From Pseudomonadota bacterium (GTDB lineage: Bacteria; Pseudomonadota; Alphaproteobacteria; Sphingomonadales; Sphingomonadaceae), in the NCBI GenBank assembly GCA_023391375.1, contig JAEWBB010000001.1, forward strand, positions 62,001 to 126,000: 64,000 nt of DNA, given 5' to 3'. This document shows positions 28,704 through 35,447 of the stretch, piece by piece. The stretch's first letter is position 1. Each line of letters begins with the position of its first letter. The translations under genes were made by a program, and so were the position numbers. The notes beneath the pieces are model-generated. The model saw only the letters and a program-made list of their open reading frames with translations. It was not told the DNA's origin and ran no database searches.

Positions 28704-28778
28704 GCCGGCTTAGCACAGTGGTAGTGCAGCGGTTTTGTAAACCGAAGGTCGGGGGTTCAAATCCCTCAGCCGGCACCA
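28704..28778 (+). tRNA. tRNA-Thr (anticodon TGT)
   Basis: A full cloverleaf of 75 bases including an encoded CCA. The acceptor stem pairs GCCGGCT with AGCCGGC, the D arm is GCAC/GTGC around AGTGGTA, the anticodon loop is TTTGTAA (anticodon TGT, reading ACA) and the T loop is TTCAAAT. The first pair of the anticodon stem (G27-A43) is mismatched, leaving four good pairs; otherwise the structure is canonical. Confidence 0.95.
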
Positions 28779-28848
28779 CCCGCAAAAAAATTTCGAAAAA
28801 AGTTCATGGGCGCGGAACCGATCCCCTGAAACGCCGTTATATGGGCGT

Positions 28849-28872
28849 GGTTCAATTCTTCGGAAGCGAACC
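28849..28872 (+). other. UUCG-capped hairpin in tRNA-Thr trailer
   Basis: GGTTC pairs with GAACC around an inner TTC-TTCG-GAA stem loop. An upstream GAACC at about 28814-28818 could compete for the same GGTTC. It lies between the tRNA and a terminator-like hairpin. Its role, if any, could be trailer processing; this is speculative. Confidence 0.3.
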
Positions 28873-28876
28873 ATGG

Positions 28877-28911
28877 AAGCCCCGGAACTTCGGTTCCGGG
28901 GCTTTACTTTT
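28877..28911 (+). terminator. Intrinsic terminator with UUCG tetraloop
   Basis: A perfect 12-base stem AAGCCCCGGAAC/GTTCCGGGGCTT closes an extra-stable TTCG loop (28877-28904), followed by TACTTTT on the plus strand. It would end the tRNA-Thr transcript. Its edge overlaps the stop codon of the convergent cation exporter, so it may act on both sides, but only the plus-strand side has a T-rich tail. Confidence 0.75.
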
Positions 28912-29884
28912 GCCCGGCGTCCGCGGGCAGGTGCGCGTCGTGGCAATGCGCCCCGCCCGCCTCGCAATCCTCATCGCCATGCGCCGACCGGCATTCGACC
29001 TGGATGGTCGAATGATCGATGCCGAACATCTCGTGGACGAAATCGTGCGCCCGGTACAGCACCTGGTCGCGGTCGGTTTCTCTTGCCACCTCGAGGTGTA
29101 CGGTCAGCGCGGTCTCGGTCGTACTTAGCGGCCAGATGTGAAGGTGGTGCGCTCCGGTCACGCCGGGCAGCCGGGCCAGCGCGCCGTGCACCGCTTCCGG
29201 GTCGATCCCGCGCGGCACCCCGGCCAGCGTCATCAGCGTCGATTCCATCAGCAGGCCGGCGGTCGAATAGAGGATGACGGCAGCCACGATCAGGCTGGTC
29301 AGCGGGTCGATCCAACTCGCCCCCGTCTTCAACGTCAGGAAACCGGCCACGACCACGCCGGCCGACACCGCCGCGTCCGCTGCCATGTGCAAAAAGGCGC
29401 CGCGCACGTTGATGTCGTCCTTGGCCCCGCGCATGAACAGCAGCGCCGTGATCCCGTTGATGACGATGCCGATGCCGGCAACCATCATCACCATCTGCCC
29501 GTCGGAGGTCGATGGCTGGTAAAGCCGGCGGATCGCCTCGGCCGCGATCACCCCGACCGCAACCAGCAGCAGCAGCGCGTTGATCAAGGCCGCCAGGATC
29601 GAGCTCTTCTTGAGCCCGTACGAAAAGCGCGGCCCTGCCGAACGCTTGGTCAGCACCGCGCCGCCCCACGCCACGACCAGGCCCAAGACGTCGCCCAGGT
29701 TGTGACCTGCATCGGCCATCAGCGCCATCGAATCGGCGGCAAACCCGGCCAGGAATTCGGCCACGACGAACGCCGAATTGAGCAGGATGCCGATCAGGAA
29801 GGCTGCGCCGATCCGGTCGACCGGCGGGGCGTGATGGTGGTGGTCGTGCCCGCCGCCGTGCGCATGATCATGGCCCAATCCCAT
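28904..29884 (-). CDS. Cation diffusion facilitator metal exporter (ZitB/CzcD-like)
   Basis: Inner-membrane metal/proton antiporter of 326 residues. A histidine-rich N terminus (GHDHAHGGGHDHHHH) precedes six transmembrane helices. TM2 has MALMADAGHNLGDVLGLV and TM5 HMAADAAVSAGVV, the HD-HD tetrad that binds zinc. The cytoplasmic C-terminal domain (IDPEAVHGALARLPGV onward) is the ferredoxin-like regulatory fold, and the tail has more histidines and cysteines. It is divergent from a TonB-dependent receptor; together they may balance uptake and export of the same metal, probably zinc. Confidence 0.93.
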   Translation of the reverse strand: MGLGHDHAHGGGHDHHHHAPPVDRIGAAFLIGILLNSAFVVAEFLAGFAADSMALMADAGHNLGDVLGLVVAWGGAVLTKRSAGPRFSYGLKKSSILAALINALLLLVAVGVIAAEAIRRLYQPSTSDGQMVMMVAGIGIVINGITALLFMRGAKDDINVRGAFLHMAADAAVSAGVVVAGFLTLKTGASWIDPLTSLIVAAVILYSTAGLLMESTLMTLAGVPRGIDPEAVHGALARLPGVTGAHHLHIWPLSTTETALTVHLEVARETDRDQVLYRAHDFVHEMFGIDHSTIQVECRSAHGDEDCEAGGAHCHDAHLPADAGQK

Positions 29885-29973
29885 GCTACCAAGGCTAGAG
29901 CGCCCGCCGCCAAGGTCAACGACCGCCGTTCGTCGACCCGTCCGCTCCCCCCGTCGACAACCGTCTCGCGCCT

Positions 29974-29994
29974 TGTTGTCACATTATCACATCA
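29974..29994. promoter_or_regulatory. Possible metal-regulator operator (imperfect palindrome)
   Basis: A 21-base imperfect dyad beginning TGTTGTCACA and ending TATCACATCA matches at seven of ten symmetric pairs. It lies 17 bases upstream of the TonB receptor start within the divergent promoter region shared with the CDF exporter. A Zur-like regulator is a guess from gene context only. Confidence 0.3.
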
Positions 29995-30011
29995 CGCCTA
30001 ACCGCGCCGCC

Positions 30012-32078
30012 ATGTCGAACCGATTCCCCGTCGCCGCCCTCCTTGCCGGCTCCGCCTTGATCGCCAACCCCGCCTTCGCCCAGCAGGCGCAGACCGACCA
30101 GAAGGACGATCCGCACAACCAGGAAATCGTCGTCACCGGCGCCTCGCGCGCGGTCGGCGATACGCTGGGCGGCGTGTCCGTCCTGTCGGGCGATCTGCTG
30201 GCAGACGAGTTGAAGCCGAGCATCGGCGAAACCCTCGCCAGCCAGCCCGGCGTCAGCGCGTCGGGCATCGGCCCCGCCGCCGCCCGCCCCGTCCTGCGCG
30301 GCCTGTCGGGCGAGCGCGTGCGCCTGCTGACCGACGGCCTCGGCAGCATCGACCTCTCTTCGTCCAGCGCTGACCACGCGGTCGCCATCAACCCGCTCAC
30401 CGCCGAGCGGATCGAGGTGTTGCGCGGCCCGGCGGCGCTCCAGTTCGGAAGCTCGGCGATCGGCGGCGTGGTCAACGTCCTCGACGGCCGCATCCCGCGC
30501 CGCAAGCCGGACGGCGTCGCCGGCGTCGGCGCCATGCTCGGCTATGGCAGCGCGGCCAACGAAAAGAGCGGCAGCCTGTCCGTCGACGTGCCGGCCGGCG
30601 ACTTCGTCGTGCACGGCGACGCCGGCTGGTCGCAGTCGGGCGACCTGACCACCGGCGGCTACCTCCTCAGCGAACCGCTCCGCGCCGAAGCACGGGCCAG
30701 CGCCGATCCGGCGATCCGGGCGCTCGCCGACCTCAAGGGCCGCCTGCCCAATAGCGATGCGGAAACCAGCGACGTCGCCGCCGGCGTCGCCTATGTCAAA
30801 AACGGCTGGAACGTCGGCGTGTCGGCCTCGGCCCACGACGCCTTCTACGGTGTGCCGATCCGTTATTCGCTCGACCCCGCGATCGAACCCGAAGCGCCGC
30901 ACATCGACGCCAAGCAGCGCCGCCTCGATGCGCGCATCGCCATTCCGCTGTCCGGCTTCCTATCGCGGGCCGAAGTCCGCGGCGGCATGGGCCGCTACCG
31001 CCACTTTGAACTGGCCGACGACGGCGCGATCGACACCATTTTCCGCACCCATGGCGGTGAAGTCCGCGCCGACCTCACCCAGACCGACCGCGGCGGCTGG
31101 AGCGGTGTCAGCGGGGCACAATACCTGGTTAAGAACGTCGCCGTCCGCGGCGAGGAGAAATACCTGCCCGACGCGCGCCAGCGCCAGCTCGGCCTGTTCA
31201 CCCTGCAAAGCCTCGAGACCGGGCCGTGGCGGGTCGAGGGCGGCTTACGGGTCGAGACCAGCCACCTTGACGCCGATGCCGACACTACGCTGGGCACGCC
31301 CGACCTGCGCCGCCGCTTCACCACCGTGTCGGGCAGCCTTGGCGGGCAATATGGCCTCGCCGGTGGGTGGAAGCTCGGCCTCAACCTGTCGCGCAGCGCC
31401 CGTGCGCCCGCGCTCGACGAACTCTACGCCAACGGCCCGCACGCCGGCACGCAGGCGTTCGAGGTCGGTAACCCCGACCTCGACCCGGAAATCGGCAACG
31501 GGGCCGAAGTCAGCGTCAAGCAGCACCAGGGCGCACTGCACCTGACGATCAGCGCCTTCGCCACGCGCTTCTCGAACTTCATCTACCAGGCGCCGACCGG
31601 CGCGATCGAGGACGGCCTGCCGGTCTATGCGACGCGCCAGGGCAAGGCGACCTACAAGGGGTTCGAGGTCGAGGCCGACGCCGATCTCGGTCGCGCCGCG
31701 GGGATCGACTGGAATGTCAGCGGCATCGCCGATGCGACCCGTGCCCGGATCGACGGATACGGCCCCGCGCCGCTGATGCCGCCGCTGCGCTTGCAGGGCA
31801 CGGTCAACGCCAAGAGTGGGCCGATCTCGGCCAAGCTCGGGCTCGAGCACGCCTTCGCCCAGAACCGCCTCGCCCCGCTGGAAACCCGCACACCGGGCTA
31901 CACCATCGTCAACGCTGGCCTGGACTGGAGCCCGCTCGAGGACCGGCCGGAACTGACGTTGTCGCTCAACGCCGAAAACATCTTCGATGCGACGGTGCGG
32001 CGGTCGACCAGCCTGCTCAAGGACTTTGCCCCCGCCGCCGGCCGCGACATCCGCCTTTCGGCCCGCTTCAAATACTGA
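30012..32078 (+). CDS. TonB-dependent receptor, probable metal uptake (ZnuD-like)
   Basis: Outer-membrane receptor of 688 residues. A signal peptide ends near PAFAQQ (about residue 22). A TonB-box-like EIVVTGAS is followed by the plug domain (GETLASQPGVSASGIGP, RPVLRGLSGERVRLLTDG, ERIEVLRGPAALQFGSSAIG), then a beta-barrel ending in IRLSARFKY with the expected C-terminal aromatic. It resembles ZnuD-type zinc receptors in its plug, though the histidine-rich loop of ZnuD is not obvious. I chose ATG 30012 because upstream codons would place a non-signal stretch before the signal peptide. It is divergent from a zinc-type CDF exporter. Confidence 0.9.
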   Translation: MSNRFPVAALLAGSALIANPAFAQQAQTDQKDDPHNQEIVVTGASRAVGDTLGGVSVLSGDLLADELKPSIGETLASQPGVSASGIGPAAARPVLRGLSGERVRLLTDGLGSIDLSSSSADHAVAINPLTAERIEVLRGPAALQFGSSAIGGVVNVLDGRIPRRKPDGVAGVGAMLGYGSAANEKSGSLSVDVPAGDFVVHGDAGWSQSGDLTTGGYLLSEPLRAEARASADPAIRALADLKGRLPNSDAETSDVAAGVAYVKNGWNVGVSASAHDAFYGVPIRYSLDPAIEPEAPHIDAKQRRLDARIAIPLSGFLSRAEVRGGMGRYRHFELADDGAIDTIFRTHGGEVRADLTQTDRGGWSGVSGAQYLVKNVAVRGEEKYLPDARQRQLGLFTLQSLETGPWRVEGGLRVETSHLDADADTTLGTPDLRRRFTTVSGSLGGQYGLAGGWKLGLNLSRSARAPALDELYANGPHAGTQAFEVGNPDLDPEIGNGAEVSVKQHQGALHLTISAFATRFSNFIYQAPTGAIEDGLPVYATRQGKATYKGFEVEADADLGRAAGIDWNVSGIADATRARIDGYGPAPLMPPLRLQGTVNAKSGPISAKLGLEHAFAQNRLAPLETRTPGYTIVNAGLDWSPLEDRPELTLSLNAENIFDATVRRSTSLLKDFAPAAGRDIRLSARFKY

Positions 32079-32121
32079 CTCCGAAAGCGGCCCAGGATTC
32101 CTTGATGGGCCTAGACCGCAA

Positions 32122-32159
32122 AAGCGGCCCGGCTCTGGAGAGGGAGAGCCGGACCGCTT
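32122..32159 (+). terminator. Hairpin terminator after TonB receptor
   Basis: A 15-base stem (AAGCGGCCCGGCTCT against AGAGCCGGACCGCTT) with one mismatch closes an eight-base purine loop, 43 bases after the receptor stop. The tail is TTCTTGTGG rather than a clean T tract. It separates this gene from the convergent psp operon. Confidence 0.6.
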
Positions 32160-32208
32160 CTTGTGGTGGACGGCGCGGCAGGAAACGCACCGTCCGGGGA
32201 CTTGTCGC

Positions 32209-32445
32209 CTAAAGGTCGATGCCCGCCGCGATCGCCTCCAGCTTGCGGACTCGCTCCTTCAGGTCCGCGATCTCGATCCGGCCGCCGGCCGGCGGCAGCG
32301 TGACGTCGCCGCCGACATGGCCGACCAGTTCGAGCCGCTTCAGGTCGATGAATGCCTGCCATCCTTTCAGCGCGGCGTGGGCTGCGGCGAGGACGGTGAG
32401 CACCACCGTCGCGCCGATCAGGGCCACCGAGGTCGGGTCGATCAT
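32209..32445 (-). CDS. pspB: Phage shock protein B
   Basis: A small membrane protein of 78 residues with one N-terminal helix (TSVALIGATVVLTVLAAAHAAL) and a cytoplasmic coiled coil (IADLKERVRKLEAIAAGI), the PspB layout. In the psp system PspB and PspC sense inner-membrane stress and release PspA. I chose ATG 32445 because GGAGG lies seven bases before it and it overlaps the pspC stop. It is the last gene of the operon. Confidence 0.82.
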   Translation of the reverse strand: MIDPTSVALIGATVVLTVLAAAHAALKGWQAFIDLKRLELVGHVGGDVTLPPAGGRIEIADLKERVRKLEAIAAGIDL

Positions 32446-32843
32446 CACTGACCTCCCCGGAGCGCTTCGATCTCGCGCGCCAGTTCGTCGTTCTTGGCGC
32501 TGTTGAGGTGGTGATCGATCGCCATCATGCGGCGGTCGTTCCGGTCGAAATCCTCGCGCATCTCCTTGACCGAGGTGCGGCGCGGGCGGCTCACCCGGTC
32601 GTATTCGGCGTCGCTCCAGCCGAGGTGGCGCTTGGCCGCTTGGCGCTTGGCCGCATGGAGGTAGATACCGCCGGCGATGTAGGCGAGCACCGCCACCTGC
32701 CAGCTGACCATGATCGCGACCGCGACCAGGCCGATACGGATGAAGGTGGGGTCAATGGCGAAAATCTCGCCGAAGGTCGACGCCACGCCGGCAATCTTCT
32801 TGTCGCGACGGTTGAGCGAATAGCGCTGCGAAAAACGTTGCAT
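32445..32843 (-). CDS. pspC: Phage shock protein C (PspC domain)
   Basis: A membrane protein of 132 residues. The N terminus RDKKIAGVASTFGEIFAIDPTFIRIGLVAVAIM is a PspC domain with one clear transmembrane segment and a following hydrophobic stretch (VAVLAYIAGGIYLHA). The C-terminal half is charged and helical (TSVKEMREDFDRNDRRMMAI). ATG 32843 is preceded by AAGGGAGAG; a TTG just upstream is unlikely. It lies 25 bases after pspA and overlaps pspB. Confidence 0.9.
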   Translation of the reverse strand: MQRFSQRYSLNRRDKKIAGVASTFGEIFAIDPTFIRIGLVAVAIMVSWQVAVLAYIAGGIYLHAAKRQAAKRHLGWSDAEYDRVSRPRRTSVKEMREDFDRNDRRMMAIDHHLNSAKNDELAREIEALRGGQ

Positions 32844-32868
32844 CAAATTCTCTCCCTTTTTCCTTTGT

Positions 32869-33645
32869 TCAGCGACGCGCGGCCATTGCCGCCTTCATCG
32901 CCTCGAGCTCCGCGTCGACCGCTTCGGCCGCCTTCAGGCTCGCAATTTCTTCTTCGAGGTCCTTCGGCCCGCTGAGCGCGAGCGCGTCGGCCATGCCCTC
33001 GGCCATGTCGGCGCGGCGCTCGAGCAGTTCGAAGCGCGCGAAGGCTTCGGCGGTGCGGTTGCCGTGGACCATCTCGTTGGCCCGGGCGCGGTTGAGCGCA
33101 CCTTCCATCCGCATCGCGACCGACTGTTGGCGGGCGCGGGCCTCGGCCAGCTTGGCCTGCAGCTTGGCGATGTCCGCCTCGTAGCCCTTGAGCACCTGTT
33201 CGATCTGCGCGATCTCGGCGTGAAGGCTTTCGGCCATGTCCGCCGCCTTGCGCTTTTCGGCCAGCGCGCCTCGGGCGAGGTCTTCCCGGCCCTTCTCCAG
33301 CGCCAGCTCGGCCCGTTCGGCCCAGCCATGCTGCATATTGTCGAGCCGGCCGACGGCGCGGCGCATTTCCTTGATGTCGGCGATCGAGCGGGCGGCCGTG
33401 GCGCGCACCTCCACCAGCGTCTCTTCCATCTCGACGATGATCATGCGGATCATTCGGGCCGGATCTTCCGCCCGGTCGAGCATGTCGGAGACATTGGCGG
33501 CCATGATGTCCCGGGCGCGGGTGAAGATCGGGCCGCTCAGGAAAGCCAGCGGGGCGAAGCGGACTTCGACGTTGGCTTCCTGGGGCACGTCCTCACGGGG
33601 AATACGCACGGGCATCTTGGCCTCGATCGGCTCAAGGTTAGGCAT
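32869..33645 (-). CDS. pspA: Phage shock protein A with N-terminal extension
   Basis: Peripheral membrane protein of 258 residues of the PspA/Vipp1 (ESCRT-III-like) family that protects damaged inner membrane. FTRARDIMAANVSDMLDRAE at about residues 41-60 corresponds to the usual PspA N terminus, and the rest is a long coiled coil ending in AELEAMKAAMAARR. Compared with typical PspA, which starts near that helix, about 35 to 40 extra residues (PNLEPIEAKMPVRIPREDVP onward) lie in front. ATG 33645 has a GGAG site and overlaps the upstream leader gene, and no internal start matches the usual position, so the extension appears real. Confidence 0.9.
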   Translation of the reverse strand: MPNLEPIEAKMPVRIPREDVPQEANVEVRFAPLAFLSGPIFTRARDIMAANVSDMLDRAEDPARMIRMIIVEMEETLVEVRATAARSIADIKEMRRAVGRLDNMQHGWAERAELALEKGREDLARGALAEKRKAADMAESLHAEIAQIEQVLKGYEADIAKLQAKLAEARARQQSVAMRMEGALNRARANEMVHGNRTAEAFARFELLERRADMAEGMADALALSGPKDLEEEIASLKAAEAVDAELEAMKAAMAARR

Positions 33646-33778
33646 AGGTGACAATCTCCGCATTGATCGGGGCCGCCGCGACCTGGCTCGGCAGCACCGC
33701 CGAACCAACCGCGACCGAACTCACCAGCAGCGAAGCGAACGCTGCGAGAAGGTTGCGCTGGAAATTCGGACCAAACAT
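33638..33778 (-). CDS. Small hydrophobic leader protein coupled to pspA
   Basis: A peptide of 46 residues (48 if the ATG at 33784 is used). It has a basic start (NFQRN) and one hydrophobic segment (LLAAFASLLVSSVAVGSAV) followed by a possible signal-peptidase site (SQVAAAP), so it is membrane-bound or exported. AAAAGGGAGA precedes it. Its stop overlaps the pspA ATG by eight bases, indicating translational coupling. It is the first gene after the sigma-54-type promoter, in the place where no gene is found in the enterobacterial psp operon. Function unknown. Confidence 0.65.
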   Translation of the reverse strand: MFGPNFQRNLLAAFASLLVSSVAVGSAVLPSQVAAAPINAEIVTYA

Positions 33779-33837
33779 TTTCATTCTCCCTTTTGGCGGG
33801 CCGTCCGAATTGTCCGGATCGGCCACACCGGGAGATA

Positions 33838-33854
33838 TTCAAGCGGCGTGCCAA
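33838..33854 (-). promoter_or_regulatory. Sigma-54-type promoter of the psp operon
   Basis: On the minus strand TTGGCACG, four bases, then TTGAA gives GG-N10-GA, against the consensus TGGCACG-N4-TTGC with GG-N10-GC. One base of the minus-12 element differs. It lies about 55 to 75 bases upstream of the leader gene. Sigma-54 control by PspF is established for psp in enterobacteria; here the enhancer protein gene is not adjacent. Confidence 0.7.
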
Positions 33855-33918
33855 TTGCGGATTTCCGCCATTTCCTTGCGCGCAGATGAACCGAATGGCG
33901 CAATTCGCCATGCCGGAT

Positions 33919-33975
33919 TGGGAAATTTCACCACATCGAATTGGGAAACCGCGCGGCCCTCGCCGCGTTGGGAAC
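33919..33975. promoter_or_regulatory. Three TTGGGAA repeats upstream of psp promoter
   Basis: Copies of TTGGGAAA at 33919-33926 and 33941-33948 and TTGGGAAC at 33968-33975 are spaced 22 and 27 bases apart, about 65 to 125 bases upstream of the sigma-54-type promoter. That is the range in which PspF enhancer sites lie in E. coli. They could bind an enhancer protein; this is inferred from position and repetition. Confidence 0.4.
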
Positions 33976-34006
33976 GCAAATCATCACTCATCCGAAAGGA
34001 CGGTTC

Positions 34007-34219
34007 ATGCTTGCCAAGATTCTGGGGGCCCTCGCGGGCGAAAAGATTGCTGGACAGAACAACAAGGCCTCGGGCGCGCTGATCGGCGCGGCCATCCCCG
34101 TCATCGCCCGTCGCGGGCTCGGCCCGCTCGGCCTCGCGCTCGGCGCGGGCTGGCTGGCGAAGAAGGCTTACGGCCGTTACCAGCGCCGGCACCCGACGGC
34201 GCCGGACGCCACCGCCTAA
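34007..34219 (+). CDS. Small alanine/glycine-rich hypothetical protein
   Basis: A protein of 70 residues with two hydrophobic stretches separated by a turn (ALIGAAIPVIA and LGPLGLALGAGWLA) and a basic tail (KKAYGRYQRR), so it is probably membrane-associated. I chose ATG 34007 because GAAAGGAC stands just upstream; an earlier in-frame codon at 33941 lies within the repeat region. It is transcribed away from the psp operon and convergent with the DUF3297 gene. I do not recognise a named family. Confidence 0.65.
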   Translation: MLAKILGALAGEKIAGQNNKASGALIGAAIPVIARRGLGPLGLALGAGWLAKKAYGRYQRRHPTAPDATA

Positions 34220-34222
34220 GGC

Positions 34223-34498
34223 CTATTCCGCGTCGTCGTCGGCCGCGTCGGTCGATTCGTAATAAGGTTCGACCGTACCGTTGAGCTTCACCGTCATCGG
34301 GTTGCCGTGGCGGTCGAGGCTGCGGCCGGCGGCGACGCGAATCCAGCCTTCCGACACGCTATATTCCTCGACGTTGGTCTTCTCGACCCCGTTGAAGCGG
34401 ATGCCGACGCCCTGGCGCAGCACGTCCATGTCGAAAAACTCGCTCTTGGGATTGAGCGACAGGCGGTCGGGAAGCGGCTTCTTGGTCTCTTCGGTCAT
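34223..34498 (-). CDS. DUF3297 family protein
   Basis: A soluble protein of 91 residues. The text LPDRLSLNPKSEFFDMDVLR, IRFNGVEKTNVEEYSVSEGW and GRSLDRHGNPMTVKLNG matches what I recall of DUF3297, a family of unknown function common in alphaproteobacteria and other Gram-negative bacteria. It ends in an acidic tail (DAADDDAE). It is divergent from the DUF2975 gene, sharing the region with the operator array. Confidence 0.85.
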   Translation of the reverse strand: MTEETKKPLPDRLSLNPKSEFFDMDVLRQGVGIRFNGVEKTNVEEYSVSEGWIRVAAGRSLDRHGNPMTVKLNGTVEPYYESTDAADDDAE

Positions 34499-34549
34499 GC
34501 GCGCCGCCTAGCCGCGCCCTGCCTCACGGTCAAACCGGCAAACCCACGT

Positions 34550-34610
34550 ATATCGAATTTCGATATTATCGATTGACGATAAATTCGAATCGATTTATCG
34601 ATTGTCGATA
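34550..34610. promoter_or_regulatory. Array of TATCGA operators upstream of DUF2975/HTH pair
   Basis: Three dyads lie in 61 bases: ATATCGAA/TTCGATAT at 34550-34566, TATCG/CGATA at 34567-34581 and TATCGA/TCGATA at 34596-34610. The last two agree at 14 of 15 bases and start 29 bases apart. The block is sharply AT-rich in a GC-rich genome and ends 22 bases before the DUF2975 start, so it probably overlaps the promoter and binds the HTH protein of the pair. Confidence 0.6.
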
Positions 34611-34632
34611 TCACGATTTGGGAGTGTTCCGC

Positions 34633-35178
34633 ATGTTCGCCTTCGTCCGCCAGCTTCGCGCCGACTTTTCGGGTGGCCGTCGATCGCTCGACCCGCTACT
34701 CACCGCGGCGCAAGTCCTTCTCTATGTCCTTCTTGCCGGGGTCATCCTGGCGATGGTCATGACCATGGTCGGCCTGCTGACGACGATCGCGGCGCATGGT
34801 GCCGAGCTGCTGCGCCCGCCTAGCTTCGAGACGTGGAAACCGGTCAGTAGCCTGCTGCTCGGGCTTGGCGCCCTCAGCATGATCTTCAACGCGGTCCTCG
34901 CCACGCTGGCGATCATTCGTTCGGTCGGCGAGGAAAGCGCCTTCACCACTGCCAACGCTGTGCGGCTCGAGAAGATCGCCGGGAATGTACTCGGCCTCCA
35001 GATCCTCGGCCTTGTTTCCGGCTGGATCGGCGCGCCGATCGGCGGCGACATCAACGGGTTCGATATCGGAGCGAGGCTCTCGCCCGGCGGTATCGCCGTC
35101 GTCCTTCTCCTGTTCATCCTTGCCCGCGTCTTCCACCAGGGCGCGTCGATGCGCGACGACCTGGAAGGCACCGTCTGA
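34633..35178 (+). CDS. DUF2975 membrane protein
   Basis: A membrane protein of 181 residues with four helices: LLTAAQVLLYVLLAGVILAM, LLLGLGALSMIFNAVLATLA, VLGLQILGLVSGWIGAPI and IAVVLLLFILARVFHQG. This arrangement and the partner gene match DUF2975 proteins, usually paired with a small Cro/C1-type regulator. The loop SVGEESAFTTANAVRLEKI is the most conserved-looking part. GGGAG precedes ATG 34633. The stop overlaps the start of the regulator (TGATG). The role is unknown; the pair behaves like a sensor or anti-regulator with its HTH protein. Confidence 0.85.
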   Translation: MFAFVRQLRADFSGGRRSLDPLLTAAQVLLYVLLAGVILAMVMTMVGLLTTIAAHGAELLRPPSFETWKPVSSLLLGLGALSMIFNAVLATLAIIRSVGEESAFTTANAVRLEKIAGNVLGLQILGLVSGWIGAPIGGDINGFDIGARLSPGGIAVVLLLFILARVFHQGASMRDDLEGTV

Positions 35179-35393
35179 TGGCGGTCCTGGTGACGCTCGA
35201 CGAGCGGTTGCAGGAACGCGGCATGACGCTGACCCAGCTGGCCGAGGAAATCGACATCACGCTGGCCAACCTGTCGATCCTCAAGACCGGCAAGGCGCGC
35301 GCGATCCGCTTCTCGACCCTCGACGCCTTGTGCCGCGTGTTGGAGTGCCAGCCCGGCGACCTGCTGGCGCACGACGAGACCGCCCAGCCGTAG
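35178..35393 (+). CDS. Cro/C1-type HTH regulator (YozG-like)
   Basis: A compact DNA-binding protein of 71 residues, essentially only a helix-turn-helix domain: LDERLQERGMTLTQLAEEID, then ITLANLSILKTGKARAIRFS and TLDALCRVLECQPGDLL. The family regularly follows DUF2975 genes. It is translationally coupled to its partner and most likely binds the TATCGA array upstream of the operon. There is no ligand domain, so any signal may come through the membrane protein. Confidence 0.9.
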   Translation: MAVLVTLDERLQERGMTLTQLAEEIDITLANLSILKTGKARAIRFSTLDALCRVLECQPGDLLAHDETAQP

Positions 35394-35447
35394 CGGCAGG
35401 CTTGCCAACTTGCCCCGTGGCGCCGGGCGCTCTAAGCGCCACAACCG

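Noticed and set aside
28849..28911. Small regulatory RNA between tRNA-Thr and the metal exporter
   Set aside because: Stable hairpins are present but no promoter is seen; they fit a trailer and terminator.
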